From: Chlorobiota bacterium
Lineage (GTDB): Bacteria > Bacteroidota > Bacteroidia > Flavobacteriales > Flavobacteriaceae
Assembly (NCBI GenBank): GCA_013151975.1
Contig: JAADHG010000072.1
Span: forward strand, 1-19,344
Reading direction: 5' to 3'
DNA length: 19,344 nt
The notes under the pieces were generated by a model, which did not search any database, was not told the DNA's origin, and saw only the letters and a program-made list of their open reading frames with translations. Positions 1 through 5,894 of the stretch are shown here, one piece after another (position 1 is the stretch's first letter; every line of letters begins with the position of its first letter). Made by a program: the position numbers and the translations under genes.

Positions 1-61
1 TTTGAGCAGACACAGAAAATGGTAAAACAAACATTAAAAACAGAAACAAAAATACCTTCAT
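1..61 (-). CDS. 5' end of a secreted protein gene, cut by the window edge
   Basis: Reading the minus strand from base 61, an ATG overlaps the stop of the YihY-like gene by one base (TAATG) and opens a frame that stays open to base 1. The 20 codons encode a typical Sec signal peptide: a Lys after Met, a run of Phe/Leu/Val, then a cleavage-type end reading SVSAQ. The stop-start overlap implies translational coupling and makes it the third gene of a nadC, yihY-like transcription unit. Nothing of the mature protein is visible, so no family can be assigned; it is an exported periplasmic or surface protein. Confidence 0.7.
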   Translation of the reverse strand, partial: MKVFLFLFLMFVLPFSVSAQ

Positions 62-996
62 TATAACTTAGTTCTCTTTTTTAAACGATTTAAAGAAGCA
101 TTTAGTTCAAAACCCAACAATAAAATATTGGAGTTAAGCCATAAATAAAGTAGTAATATTAATAAAGCACCAATAGAACCATACAATTTATTGTATTGCG
201 AGAAGTTTTCAATATATATTCCAAATAAATAAGATGTTAATATAATAAGTAAGGTTGTAAACAATGCTCCAATGGAGAAGAAACGAGAAAGTTTACCTTC
301 TTTTGTACCAAAATAGTATAGTGTTGCTGTAGTTATGTAAATCATGATTACAAAAAACAAATACTTAGCAACAACAATTCCTGTTTCGCTTTGGTTTTGA
401 CCTATAATCCCTCTATTTTCAAGATTTTGTATCACATAAATATTAAAATATGCAATTACGACAACTGTTACTATAACTAGCATCGCTAAAATTATAGCCA
501 CTCCGGTAGCATATAAATATTGCTTAAAAATATTACGATTAAATTGCGTATGATAAGAGTTTTCAAACCCTGAAAATACTGAATTTACGCCATTTGCCAT
601 TAATAGTATAGATAATAAAAACACCGAAGAAAGCAAGCCTCCTCTATTTGTACTTTCAATGTCTTCAAAAATATTATTAAAGAAAAAATCGGAGGTGCTA
701 GGAGGTAAAAACGATTTTAAAAATGTCATAAAATCATCATGAAAATTATCTATTGGCACATAAGGAATTAGAATCAATACAAAAATTAAGAACGGAAAAA
801 TAGCTGTAAAAAAACTAAACGCTATGGCTCCTGCTCTAGATGTTAATGCGCCTTTAACAATACCAATAGTGTACATTTCTAAAAGATCGTAAATAGATAA
901 GCCTTCAAACCCTGGGAGTTTAATTTTTTTAAGAAACCGAACCACCAAGTTAAGTATTGGTATTTTATCTAGTTTATCTTCTATGCGTTTGGTCAT
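61..996 (-). CDS. YihY/BrkB-family inner-membrane protein
   Basis: This 311-residue integral membrane protein has the YihY/BrkB (formerly mis-named RNase BN) pattern. A soluble N-terminal segment of about 45 residues is followed by 'KGALTSRAGAIAFSFFTAIFPF' in pieces around residues 49-70, the family signature, then five more hydrophobic helices. The last ends with a long Leu-rich helix near residues 270-297 and a basic Lys/Arg tail. Length is normal for the family. The molecular function of the family is not settled; transport or envelope roles have been proposed. It starts one base after the nadC stop and its stop overlaps the next start, so all three are probably one transcript. Family assignment is firm; a specific function is not. 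Confidence 0.88.
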   Translation of the reverse strand: MTKRIEDKLDKIPILNLVVRFLKKIKLPGFEGLSIYDLLEMYTIGIVKGALTSRAGAIAFSFFTAIFPFLIFVLILIPYVPIDNFHDDFMTFLKSFLPPSTSDFFFNNIFEDIESTNRGGLLSSVFLLSILLMANGVNSVFSGFENSYHTQFNRNIFKQYLYATGVAIILAMLVIVTVVVIAYFNIYVIQNLENRGIIGQNQSETGIVVAKYLFFVIMIYITTATLYYFGTKEGKLSRFFSIGALFTTLLIILTSYLFGIYIENFSQYNKLYGSIGALLILLLYLWLNSNILLLGFELNASLNRLKKRTKL

Positions 997-997
997 G

Positions 998-1855
998 TTA
1001 AACCGCTTTTAAACTTAAGTCCATATTATATACCGAATGTGTTAAAGCACCACTTGAAATATAATCTACACCACACTCAGCATATTTACGTATGGTATTC
1101 TCGTTAATCCCTCCCGATGATTCTGTTAAACACTGGTTGCCAATCATTGCTACAGCTTTTCGAGTATCAACATAGTTAAAGTTATCAATTAAAATTCGAT
1201 AAACACCTTCACTCTTCAAAATTTCTTCAATCTCATCAAGATTTCTCGCTTCTACTATAATTTTTAAGTTACGATTAGAATCTTTTAAATATTGCTTAGT
1301 TAAATCTATTGCTTTGGTAATGCCTCCAGCAAAATCTATATGATTATCTTTAAGCATAATCATATCATATAATGCGAATCTATGATTCTCTCCACCACCA
1401 ATTTTTACAGCCCATTTTTCTAAGGCACGAATTCCTGGAGTTGTTTTTCTGGTATCTAATATTTTGGTTCCTGTACCTTTTAATAAATCTACAAATTGTT
1501 TTGTTTTGGTAGCAATAGCACTCATACGTTGCATAGCATTAAGCACCAAACGTTCAGCTTTTAAAATAGATTGCGAAGCACCTTCAACGTAAAATACAAT
1601 ATCGCCAAAATACACCTCGGAGCCATCCTCAATAAGTGTTTCAACGGTAATATTTTTATCTATATAAGCAAACACTTGTTTCGCAAATTCAACGCCAGCA
1701 ATTACACCTTCATCTTTCACTAGCAGTTTTGCTTTACCTTTTGCTGTAGCTGGAATGCAAGCTAATGAACTATGATCACCATCACCAACATCTTCACGAA
1801 TAGCATTGGCGATAATTATGTCAACTTCTTTTTCAAATTGGACCTTGCTTATCAT
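998..1855 (-). CDS. nadC: nicotinate-nucleotide pyrophosphorylase (carboxylating), quinolinate phosphoribosyltransferase
   Basis: NadC converts quinolinate and PRPP to nicotinate mononucleotide, CO2 and pyrophosphate, the entry to NAD from de novo quinolinate in the cytosol. The 285 residues match the family throughout: the EDVGDGDHSS element at 21-30, ERLVLNAMQRMSAIAT at 101-116, the substrate-binding block DTRKTTPGIRALEKWAV at 134-150 followed by KIGGGENHRFALYDMIMLKDNH at 151-172 (Lys, His and Arg residues that bind the acid groups), and the C-terminal ESSGGI and DYISSGALTHS barrel strands. The ATG start gives the usual N-terminus. It is first in a tight minus-strand unit with the YihY-like gene and is divergent from rlmH. 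No nadA or nadB lies in this window. Confidence 0.95.
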   Translation of the reverse strand: MISKVQFEKEVDIIIANAIREDVGDGDHSSLACIPATAKGKAKLLVKDEGVIAGVEFAKQVFAYIDKNITVETLIEDGSEVYFGDIVFYVEGASQSILKAERLVLNAMQRMSAIATKTKQFVDLLKGTGTKILDTRKTTPGIRALEKWAVKIGGGENHRFALYDMIMLKDNHIDFAGGITKAIDLTKQYLKDSNRNLKIIVEARNLDEIEEILKSEGVYRILIDNFNYVDTRKAVAMIGNQCLTESSGGINENTIRKYAECGVDYISSGALTHSVYNMDLSLKAV

Positions 1856-1974
1856 TACTTTTTCTTTATTGCTAAAATATAAAGGATTTACGATATTTGT
1901 TTTACGATTTATGATTTTTAAAATTTTCGAGATTAAAACTCTAAAATCGCAATCTGTAAATCGTAAATTTAAAC
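1856..1974. promoter_or_regulatory. divergent nadC/rlmH intergenic region with inverted repeats
   Basis: The 119 bases between the two divergent starts must hold both promoters. A perfect 11-bp inverted repeat, TTTACGATTTA (1901-1911) and TAAATCGTAAA (1957-1967), encloses a smaller imperfect hairpin (1924-1946). A near-consensus GATATTTG at about 1892-1899 could be the -7 box for rlmH, but it differs from TAnnTTTG at the first base. The cgtaaat/cgatttt words recur several times, so this may be a degenerate simple repeat rather than a specific operator. Confidence 0.4.
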
Positions 1975-2448
1975 ATGACTATAAAACTCCTGACCATAGG
2001 TAAAACCGATAACGCCCAATTACAACAGCTTATTAACGATTATCAAAAACGCTTGGGGCATTATATAAAATTCAATCTTGAAATTATTCCTGATTTAAAA
2101 AATGTAAAACATTTATCTGAAACTCAGCAAAAACAAAAAGAAGGTGACCTTATTTTAAATAAGGTTTCTAATTCTGATGTTTTAATTCTTCTAGACGAAA
2201 ACGGTAAACAGTTAGACTCTATTTCGTTTTCTAACTACCTACAAAAGTACATGAACTCTGGTATTAAACAACTTGTTTTTGTAATTGGTGGCCCTTACGG
2301 TTTCTCGCAAGACGTGTATACTAAAGCACAGGGGAAACTGTCGTTATCAAAAATGACATTCTCACACCAAATGGTGCGGTTGTTTTTTATTGAGCAATTA
2401 TATAGAGGGTTTACTATTTTAAAAAATGAACCTTCCCATCACAAATAA
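1975..2448 (+). CDS. rlmH: 23S rRNA (pseudouridine-1915-N3)-methyltransferase
   Basis: RlmH is a SPOUT (knotted) methyltransferase that methylates pseudouridine 1915 in helix 69 of 23S rRNA on assembled 70S ribosomes. The 157-residue length is standard. Visible family marks are LLDENGK (72-78), the SAM-binding knot strand FVIGGPYGF (102-110), LSLSKMTFSHQMVRLFFIEQ (122-141), and the C-terminal NEPSHHK that corresponds to the canonical GxPYHH active-site end. The ATG start gives the family N-terminus MTIKLLTIGKT. It is divergent from nadC and convergent with hpf, with which it shares a terminator. A longer frame at 1806-2003 across the promoter region is not a gene. Confidence 0.95.
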   Translation: MTIKLLTIGKTDNAQLQQLINDYQKRLGHYIKFNLEIIPDLKNVKHLSETQQKQKEGDLILNKVSNSDVLILLDENGKQLDSISFSNYLQKYMNSGIKQLVFVIGGPYGFSQDVYTKAQGKLSLSKMTFSHQMVRLFFIEQLYRGFTILKNEPSHHK

Positions 2449-2478
2449 AAAGAGGAGCTTTTAAAAGCTCCTCTTTTT
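2447..2478. terminator. bidirectional intrinsic terminator between rlmH and hpf
   Basis: A perfect 32-bp palindrome has arms AGAGGAGCTTTT and AAAAGCTCCTCT with A-runs before and T-runs after. In either direction it gives a GC-containing stem followed by five or more U residues. It overlaps the rlmH stop codon on one side and touches the hpf stop codon on the other, so it serves both convergent genes. Confidence 0.88.
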
Positions 2479-2782
2479 ATTTTATTGATGTGCGAAATGT
2501 TTGCTTCCGTTTTTTTAGCTGTTTTTCAAGGTCTTTAATGGTGTTTTTTACCGCACTTTCATAATTCTCTTCATTAGAGGTCGCAAATATTCGAGGTCCA
2601 GGAATACTTAACTCCATCTTGCAGATTTTACCTTTAATTTTTGCATTGTTTTCATGCTCAAAATGTACTTGCGCACTAATAATCCATTCGTACTTATTAC
2701 CTAATTTTTGTAATTTCTTTGTCACATATTCGTTCATCGCTTCACTAGTTGCCATATGAACATATTGAATATTTACTGTCAT
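2477..2782 (-). CDS. hpf: ribosome hibernation promotion factor / RaiA family, short form
   Basis: A 101-residue protein of the HPF/RaiA fold. Such proteins bind the 30S decoding channel and help store ribosomes in inactive form during slow growth. The beta-alpha-beta-beta-beta-alpha pattern is readable: MTVNIQYVHM strand, helix with MNEYVTKKLQKL, strands with AQVHFEHE and GKICKMELSIPG, IFATSNEENYESAV, then the helix DLEKQLKKRKQ with its basic face. It lacks the C-terminal dimerisation domain of long HPF, so it is the short type common in Bacteroidota. It is monocistronic, with a possible promoter at 2813-2820 and a shared terminator. hpf and raiA labels are both used for this family. Confidence 0.88.
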   Translation of the reverse strand: MTVNIQYVHMATSEAMNEYVTKKLQKLGNKYEWIISAQVHFEHENNAKIKGKICKMELSIPGPRIFATSNEENYESAVKNTIKDLEKQLKKRKQTFRTSIK

Positions 2783-2812
2783 AGTGTTTTATATATTAAG
2801 TTATTTTATACT

Positions 2813-2820
2813 CAAAATTA
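2813..2820 (-). promoter_or_regulatory. possible -7 box for hpf
   Basis: On the minus strand TAATTTTG fits the Bacteroidota TAnnTTTG -7 consensus, 30 bases before the hpf start. No TTG box is visible about 19 bases upstream, so support is partial. Confidence 0.35.
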
Positions 2821-2868
2821 GTAGACTTAAAATTTGTTTCAGATGATATAAATCATATTATAAAATTA

Positions 2869-3426
2869 TTATTCTATTACATTATTTAAAGTAAACTTAG
2901 CATTTTTCATCATGATTATTTGTCCTTTTTCATTAGGATGCAAACCGTCATCAAAAAAATGTTTTTGAAGTAAATTATTTGAAAATTCAATATAAGGAAA
3001 TTCTTTTTCAGTACAGTAATCAATTAACATTCTCTTATAACTTCTAATACATTCTGAATAATTCTCTTGTACAAAATTTAATTCATTCAAATTAAAAAAA
3101 GGTGTCGGTATGCCAATAATTGTTTTAATATCATGATGCTTAGCAAGTCTAGCCATAGCATGAATATTTGAAATAATGTGCTCGTCCTTTAATCCAAACC
3201 ATAAATCGTTTGTACCTCCAGTTATAATAACTTGCGTTGGTTTATACGTTTCAACAACGTGATTAAACCGGCTTAGCATTCCTGCTGTAGTATCGCCATT
3301 TACACCACAATTAATCACTTCAATATTTAATTCTTTGCTTAATAAGGTTGTCCATCTTTGGGCATTTTCAATCTCATACCCAAAGGTTATACTATCTCCA
3401 ATACAAACAATTTTAGGCGTATTCAT
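2869..3426 (-). CDS. SGNH/GDSL-family hydrolase (TesA-like esterase)
   Basis: This 185-residue protein carries all four SGNH blocks: IGDSITFG with the nucleophile Ser12, the oxyanion glycine in NCGVNGDTT (Gly44), GGTND with Asn73, and DDGLHPN with the Asp160/His163 pair. The spacing is that of TesA-like arylesterases/lysophospholipases, which hydrolyse acyl esters. No signal peptide is present, so it should be cytosolic, unlike E. coli TesA. Its ATG directly abuts the stop of the upstream methyltransferase gene (TAAATG), so the two are co-translated. The substrate cannot be told from sequence. Confidence 0.87.
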   Translation of the reverse strand: MNTPKIVCIGDSITFGYEIENAQRWTTLLSKELNIEVINCGVNGDTTAGMLSRFNHVVETYKPTQVIITGGTNDLWFGLKDEHIISNIHAMARLAKHHDIKTIIGIPTPFFNLNELNFVQENYSECIRSYKRMLIDYCTEKEFPYIEFSNNLLQKHFFDDGLHPNEKGQIIMMKNAKFTLNNVIE

Positions 3427-4098
3427 TTATTTAATTTTTCTAAATAGTGTATAAACATAAGCTCTTGTATCTCCCGATGGCATTGTATAGTTATAATTAA
3501 ACGCTTGTAGTAATTCAAAATTATCTCCTAATTTGTCTTGAAGCATGTGCTGGTTATATCTATGCACTGGAAGTCCGCTACATTTCGTCGCTCCTTCGAG
3601 ATTAAACGTAGCTATTATTACAAATCCGTTATCCTTTACAAGTGTTTTAACAAGATTGAAATATGTATTTTGTTCATTTGTATCATTAAAAAAATGCAAC
3701 ACTGCTCTGTCATGCCATAAATCGATTTTATTTAAGCTTACTAACGCGGTTGGTTTTGTTAAATCATCAACAATCCATTGTACAGCATCGCCTTTGTCTC
3801 CTAATCTTGTTTTTAGTTTATTTAAGGCTACTTGGCTTAAATCATTAGCTATTACATTTGTATAACCTTGTTTCAACAATTCGTCAACAAGTGTTGTTGC
3901 TCCTGCTCCAACATTTAATATTGAGGCATCAGGATTTAAATTACATTTTTTAATCAATCGTAATGAGGGTTCTAAGTTATCCTCATACCAACCAAGTTTA
4001 TGTACTTCGGTTTTAGTATAAGCACTATTCCAATGCGACTTTAAGTCTTGTTCGTGATTTATGTCTTCAGATGAACAACTTATATTTTCTTTATTCAT
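3427..4098 (-). CDS. class I SAM-dependent methyltransferase
   Basis: A 223-residue cytosolic enzyme with a Rossmann methyltransferase fold. Motif I is LNVGAGATTL (61-70), the acidic loop after strand 2 is ANDLS (84-88), motif II is WIVDDLT (108-114), followed by IDLWHDRAVLHFF (125-137). The N-terminal region SHWNSAYTKTEVHKLGWYED (21-40) is typical of a small-molecule methyltransferase subgroup seen in many bacteria, sometimes annotated as thiopurine/tellurite-like. The substrate is unknown. Residues 1-15 are variable, so a slightly later start is possible. It is first in a two-gene unit with the SGNH hydrolase, with no bases between them, and is divergent from rdgB. Confidence 0.85.
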   Translation of the reverse strand: MNKENISCSSEDINHEQDLKSHWNSAYTKTEVHKLGWYEDNLEPSLRLIKKCNLNPDASILNVGAGATTLVDELLKQGYTNVIANDLSQVALNKLKTRLGDKGDAVQWIVDDLTKPTALVSLNKIDLWHDRAVLHFFNDTNEQNTYFNLVKTLVKDNGFVIIATFNLEGATKCSGLPVHRYNQHMLQDKLGDNFELLQAFNYNYTMPSGDTRAYVYTLFRKIK

Positions 4099-4160
4099 TA
4101 TTTGAGGATTATTATATCTTACACTTCATATATCAAATACTAAACGAATTTAGCATATTT

Positions 4161-4190
4161 TTTGTTTAAATCATTATAATATTACCTTTG
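4161..4190 (+). promoter_or_regulatory. promoter of rdgB
   Basis: TTTG (4161-4164) and TACCTTTG (4183-4190) are separated by 18 bases and match the Bacteroidota primary-sigma pattern TTG ... TAnnTTTG. Transcription would start around 4197, giving a leader of about 17 bases before the rdgB ATG. Confidence 0.72.
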
Positions 4191-4213
4191 AAAACTCACT
4201 TTATATAATTATA

Positions 4214-4789
4214 ATGAAAATTGTTTTCGCCACCAATAATACTAGCAAACTAAAAGAAGTACAAGCCCTTGTACATAATTCTATTACCCTATTAAGTTTA
4301 AAGGATATTGGTTGTTTTGAAGATATTCCAGAAACCCAGAATACCATTAAAGATAATGCCATTCAAAAAGCAACATATATTAAAGAAACCTATGGTTACG
4401 ATTGTTTTGCAGACGATACTGGACTTGAGGTAACCGCTTTACATGGCGCTCCAGGAATCTATTCGGCACGTTATGCTGGCGAACAACGCAATGCCAAGGA
4501 TAATATGGACAAACTGTTACATGAATTAAAAGCACATTCTAACAGAGAAGCACAATTTAAAACAGTAATTGCATTACATTATAAAGGGCAGTTTCATACG
4601 TTTACTGGTATTTGCAAAGGCGAGATTACAACAAAAAAAAAAGGAACTTATGGGTTTGGTTACGACCCCATTTTTAAACCAAAAGGTTACAACAAAACTT
4701 TTGCAGAAATGGATTTAGAGTTAAAGAATGAAATAGGTCATAGAGGAAAGGCTATAAGGCAATTAATATACTTCTTGTCCAAATTATGA
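4214..4789 (+). CDS. rdgB: XTP/dITP diphosphatase (non-canonical purine NTP pyrophosphatase)
   Basis: RdgB hydrolyses dITP, dXTP/XTP and ITP to monophosphates, keeping deaminated purines out of DNA and RNA. The 191 residues have all the Ham1/RdgB marks: FATNNTSKLKE (5-15), the catalytic ADDTGLEV block (66-73), HGAPGIYSARYAG (77-89), YGFGYDPIF (146-154) and the C-terminal HRGKA (176-180). The protein appears complete. Its 3' end is odd in context: two further, diverged copies of the region encoding the last 18 residues lie downstream (4813-4869 and 5718-5765). The tail now fused to rdgB (IGHRGKAIRQLIYFLSKL) may therefore have been exchanged during insertion events next to the gene. Confidence 0.95.
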   Translation: MKIVFATNNTSKLKEVQALVHNSITLLSLKDIGCFEDIPETQNTIKDNAIQKATYIKETYGYDCFADDTGLEVTALHGAPGIYSARYAGEQRNAKDNMDKLLHELKAHSNREAQFKTVIALHYKGQFHTFTGICKGEITTKKKGTYGFGYDPIFKPKGYNKTFAEMDLELKNEIGHRGKAIRQLIYFLSKL

Positions 4790-4790
4790 G

Positions 4791-4810
4791 ATTCCTGCCT
4801 ACGCAGGAAT
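4791..4810. repeat. REP-like hairpin
   Basis: ATTCCTGCCTACGCAGGAAT is a perfect 8-bp stem with a CTAC loop, two bases after the rdgB stop. From memory, such attcctgc...gcaggaat units recur between genes in many flavobacterial chromosomes, but only one copy is present here. It has no T-run, so it is a poor terminator by itself. Confidence 0.6.
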
Positions 4811-4812
4811 AA

Positions 4813-4978
4813 ATTGGTCATCGTGGAAAAGCAGTATTACAGTTGATTGCTTTTTTAAATAGTCTATAAACATTTGTCAAACGTAAAGTGTTTAAAGCTA
4901 AGTATTTCTCTTGATTTTAAAATTTAAAACCTAAATTAGCTTACAATTAAATTTCATTTATTGAAACGAATGACAACT
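4813..4978 (+). repeat. second, diverged copy of the rdgB 3' end plus downstream flank (copy B)
   Basis: Bases 4813-4866 read IGHRGKAVLQLIAFLNSL then stop. This matches the RdgB C-terminus at 13 of 18 residues, with many silent third-base differences, so it is a diverged homologous tail and not a fresh duplication. No start or upstream rdgB sequence accompanies it. The following bases to about 4978 share two blocks with the flank of copy C: TATTTCTCTTGATTTTAAAA (4903-4922 and 5788-5807) and attgaaacgaatga.aact (4960-4978 and 5847-5865). Confidence 0.8.
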
Positions 4979-5009
4979 CAATATTGTGTAATTAACTAAA
5001 AACTTAAAC

Positions 5010-5696
5010 ATGAAAAGACTATTTATAGTGTTTATTTTTACTGGAATTTTGGTTTCATGTAACTCAAAAGATAAAGACACCAAGCAAGAATCATCTAAAA
5101 GTGAAACAGAATTAATAAACAAAGCGTCAGAAGAGGTTAATGAACAATTAAAACCTATTAATACCGATGAAGCTTTAATCGCTACCGCATTAATGGCTGC
5201 TCCAAAAGAAAGCAGGATGGGATGTAAAGTTATCGGATACAATATGGCAGGTGAATTTGTTACACTTAAAGAAGGTGATAATGAATTTATTTGTTTGGCA
5301 GATGATCCTAATCGAGATGGTTTTAGCGCAGCTTGTTATCACAAAAGCCTTGAACCTTTCATGGCTCGAGGACGATCTTTGAAATCACAAGGAAAAACAG
5401 CAACGGAAATATTTAATATTCGGGAGGAAGAAGTGAAATCCGGTAAACTTGTTATGGGCAAGGCTGGATCGACTTTACATATATACTTTGGGGCGGGAAC
5501 TTTATATAACCCTAAAACATCTAAGGTTGCAGGAGCGCAATACAGATATGTCGTTTATTTGCCTTGGGCTACTGCCGAATCTACTGGTTTACCCGAAGTA
5601 CCCTTTGCACCAAATCATCCTTGGATAATGAATCCTGGGACACATAAAGCGCACATTATGTTCACTCCATTAGTAGCAAAAAGTAGTGAACAGTAA
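5010..5696 (+). CDS. lipoprotein of unknown function
   Basis: I do not recognise a named family. The 228-residue product has a lipoprotein signal peptide: MKR, a hydrophobic core, and the lipobox LVSC with Cys17. A charged Lys/Asp/Glu/Ser linker follows (18-50), then a globular domain from about residue 55. That domain has clear patches likely to be family signatures: MAAPKESRMGCKVIGYN, FICLADDPNRDGFSAACYH with three Cys nearby, and a C-terminal part rich in Tyr, Trp and Pro (YVVYLPWATAES, NHPWIMNPGTHKAHIMF). It should be anchored in a periplasm-facing membrane leaflet. It sits alone between two decayed rdgB tails, which marks it as an inserted accessory gene. No promoter matching TAnnTTTG was found close upstream. 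Confidence 0.75.
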   Translation: MKRLFIVFIFTGILVSCNSKDKDTKQESSKSETELINKASEEVNEQLKPINTDEALIATALMAAPKESRMGCKVIGYNMAGEFVTLKEGDNEFICLADDPNRDGFSAACYHKSLEPFMARGRSLKSQGKTATEIFNIREEEVKSGKLVMGKAGSTLHIYFGAGTLYNPKTSKVAGAQYRYVVYLPWATAESTGLPEVPFAPNHPWIMNPGTHKAHIMFTPLVAKSSEQ

Positions 5697-5717
5697 TTTA
5701 ATGAATAAAAAAATAAA

Positions 5718-5865
5718 ATTGTGTATCGTGGAAAAGTAGTGTTGCAATTTATAAACGGTTGTTAAAAACAAAAGCCTATAAGCAACCTATTTCTCTTGAT
5801 TTTAAAAATTGAAAATCCTAACTTCGCTTATCGTTCGATATAAATCATTGAAACGAATGATAACT
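5718..5865 (+). repeat. third, decayed copy of the rdgB 3' end plus flank (copy C)
   Basis: Bases 5718-5762 read IVYRGKVVLQFINGC then stop, alignable with IGHRGKAVLQLIAFLNSL of copy B but with His176 replaced and the end shortened. The stretch 5788-5865 repeats the flank of copy B, including a 20-base identical block and a 19-base block with one mismatch. Similarity to copy B fades at about 5866-5870, just where the TTAGGC border of the next gene begins. Confidence 0.72.
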
Positions 5866-5869
5866 ATAC

Positions 5870-5879
5870 ATTAGGCAAC
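5870..5879 (+). other. 5' cassette-border core, attC/attI-like
   Basis: ATTAGGCAAC contains TTAGGC of an integron core site (GTTRRRY, with A in place of the first G). Its nine bases TTAGGCAAC are the exact reverse complement of GTTGCCTAA at 7110-7118 after the gene, so the coding region is bracketed by inverted 9-mers. It is short, so the call rests on the matching site downstream. Confidence 0.45.
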
Positions 5880-5894
5880 ATTTAAAAATAATAA

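Noticed and set aside
1806..2003. 65-residue plus-strand frame across the nadC start and the intergenic region
   Set aside because: It overlaps nadC and rlmH out of frame and crosses the hairpin region; composition is Phe/Ile/Lys noise.
3538..3865. Plus-strand frames inside the methyltransferase gene
   Set aside because: The opposite strand encodes a complete methyltransferase with all motifs; these are shadows.
4958..5242. 94-residue minus-strand frame over the lipoprotein start
   Set aside because: The plus-strand frame has a proper signal peptide and lipobox; the opposite frame has no recognisable feature.
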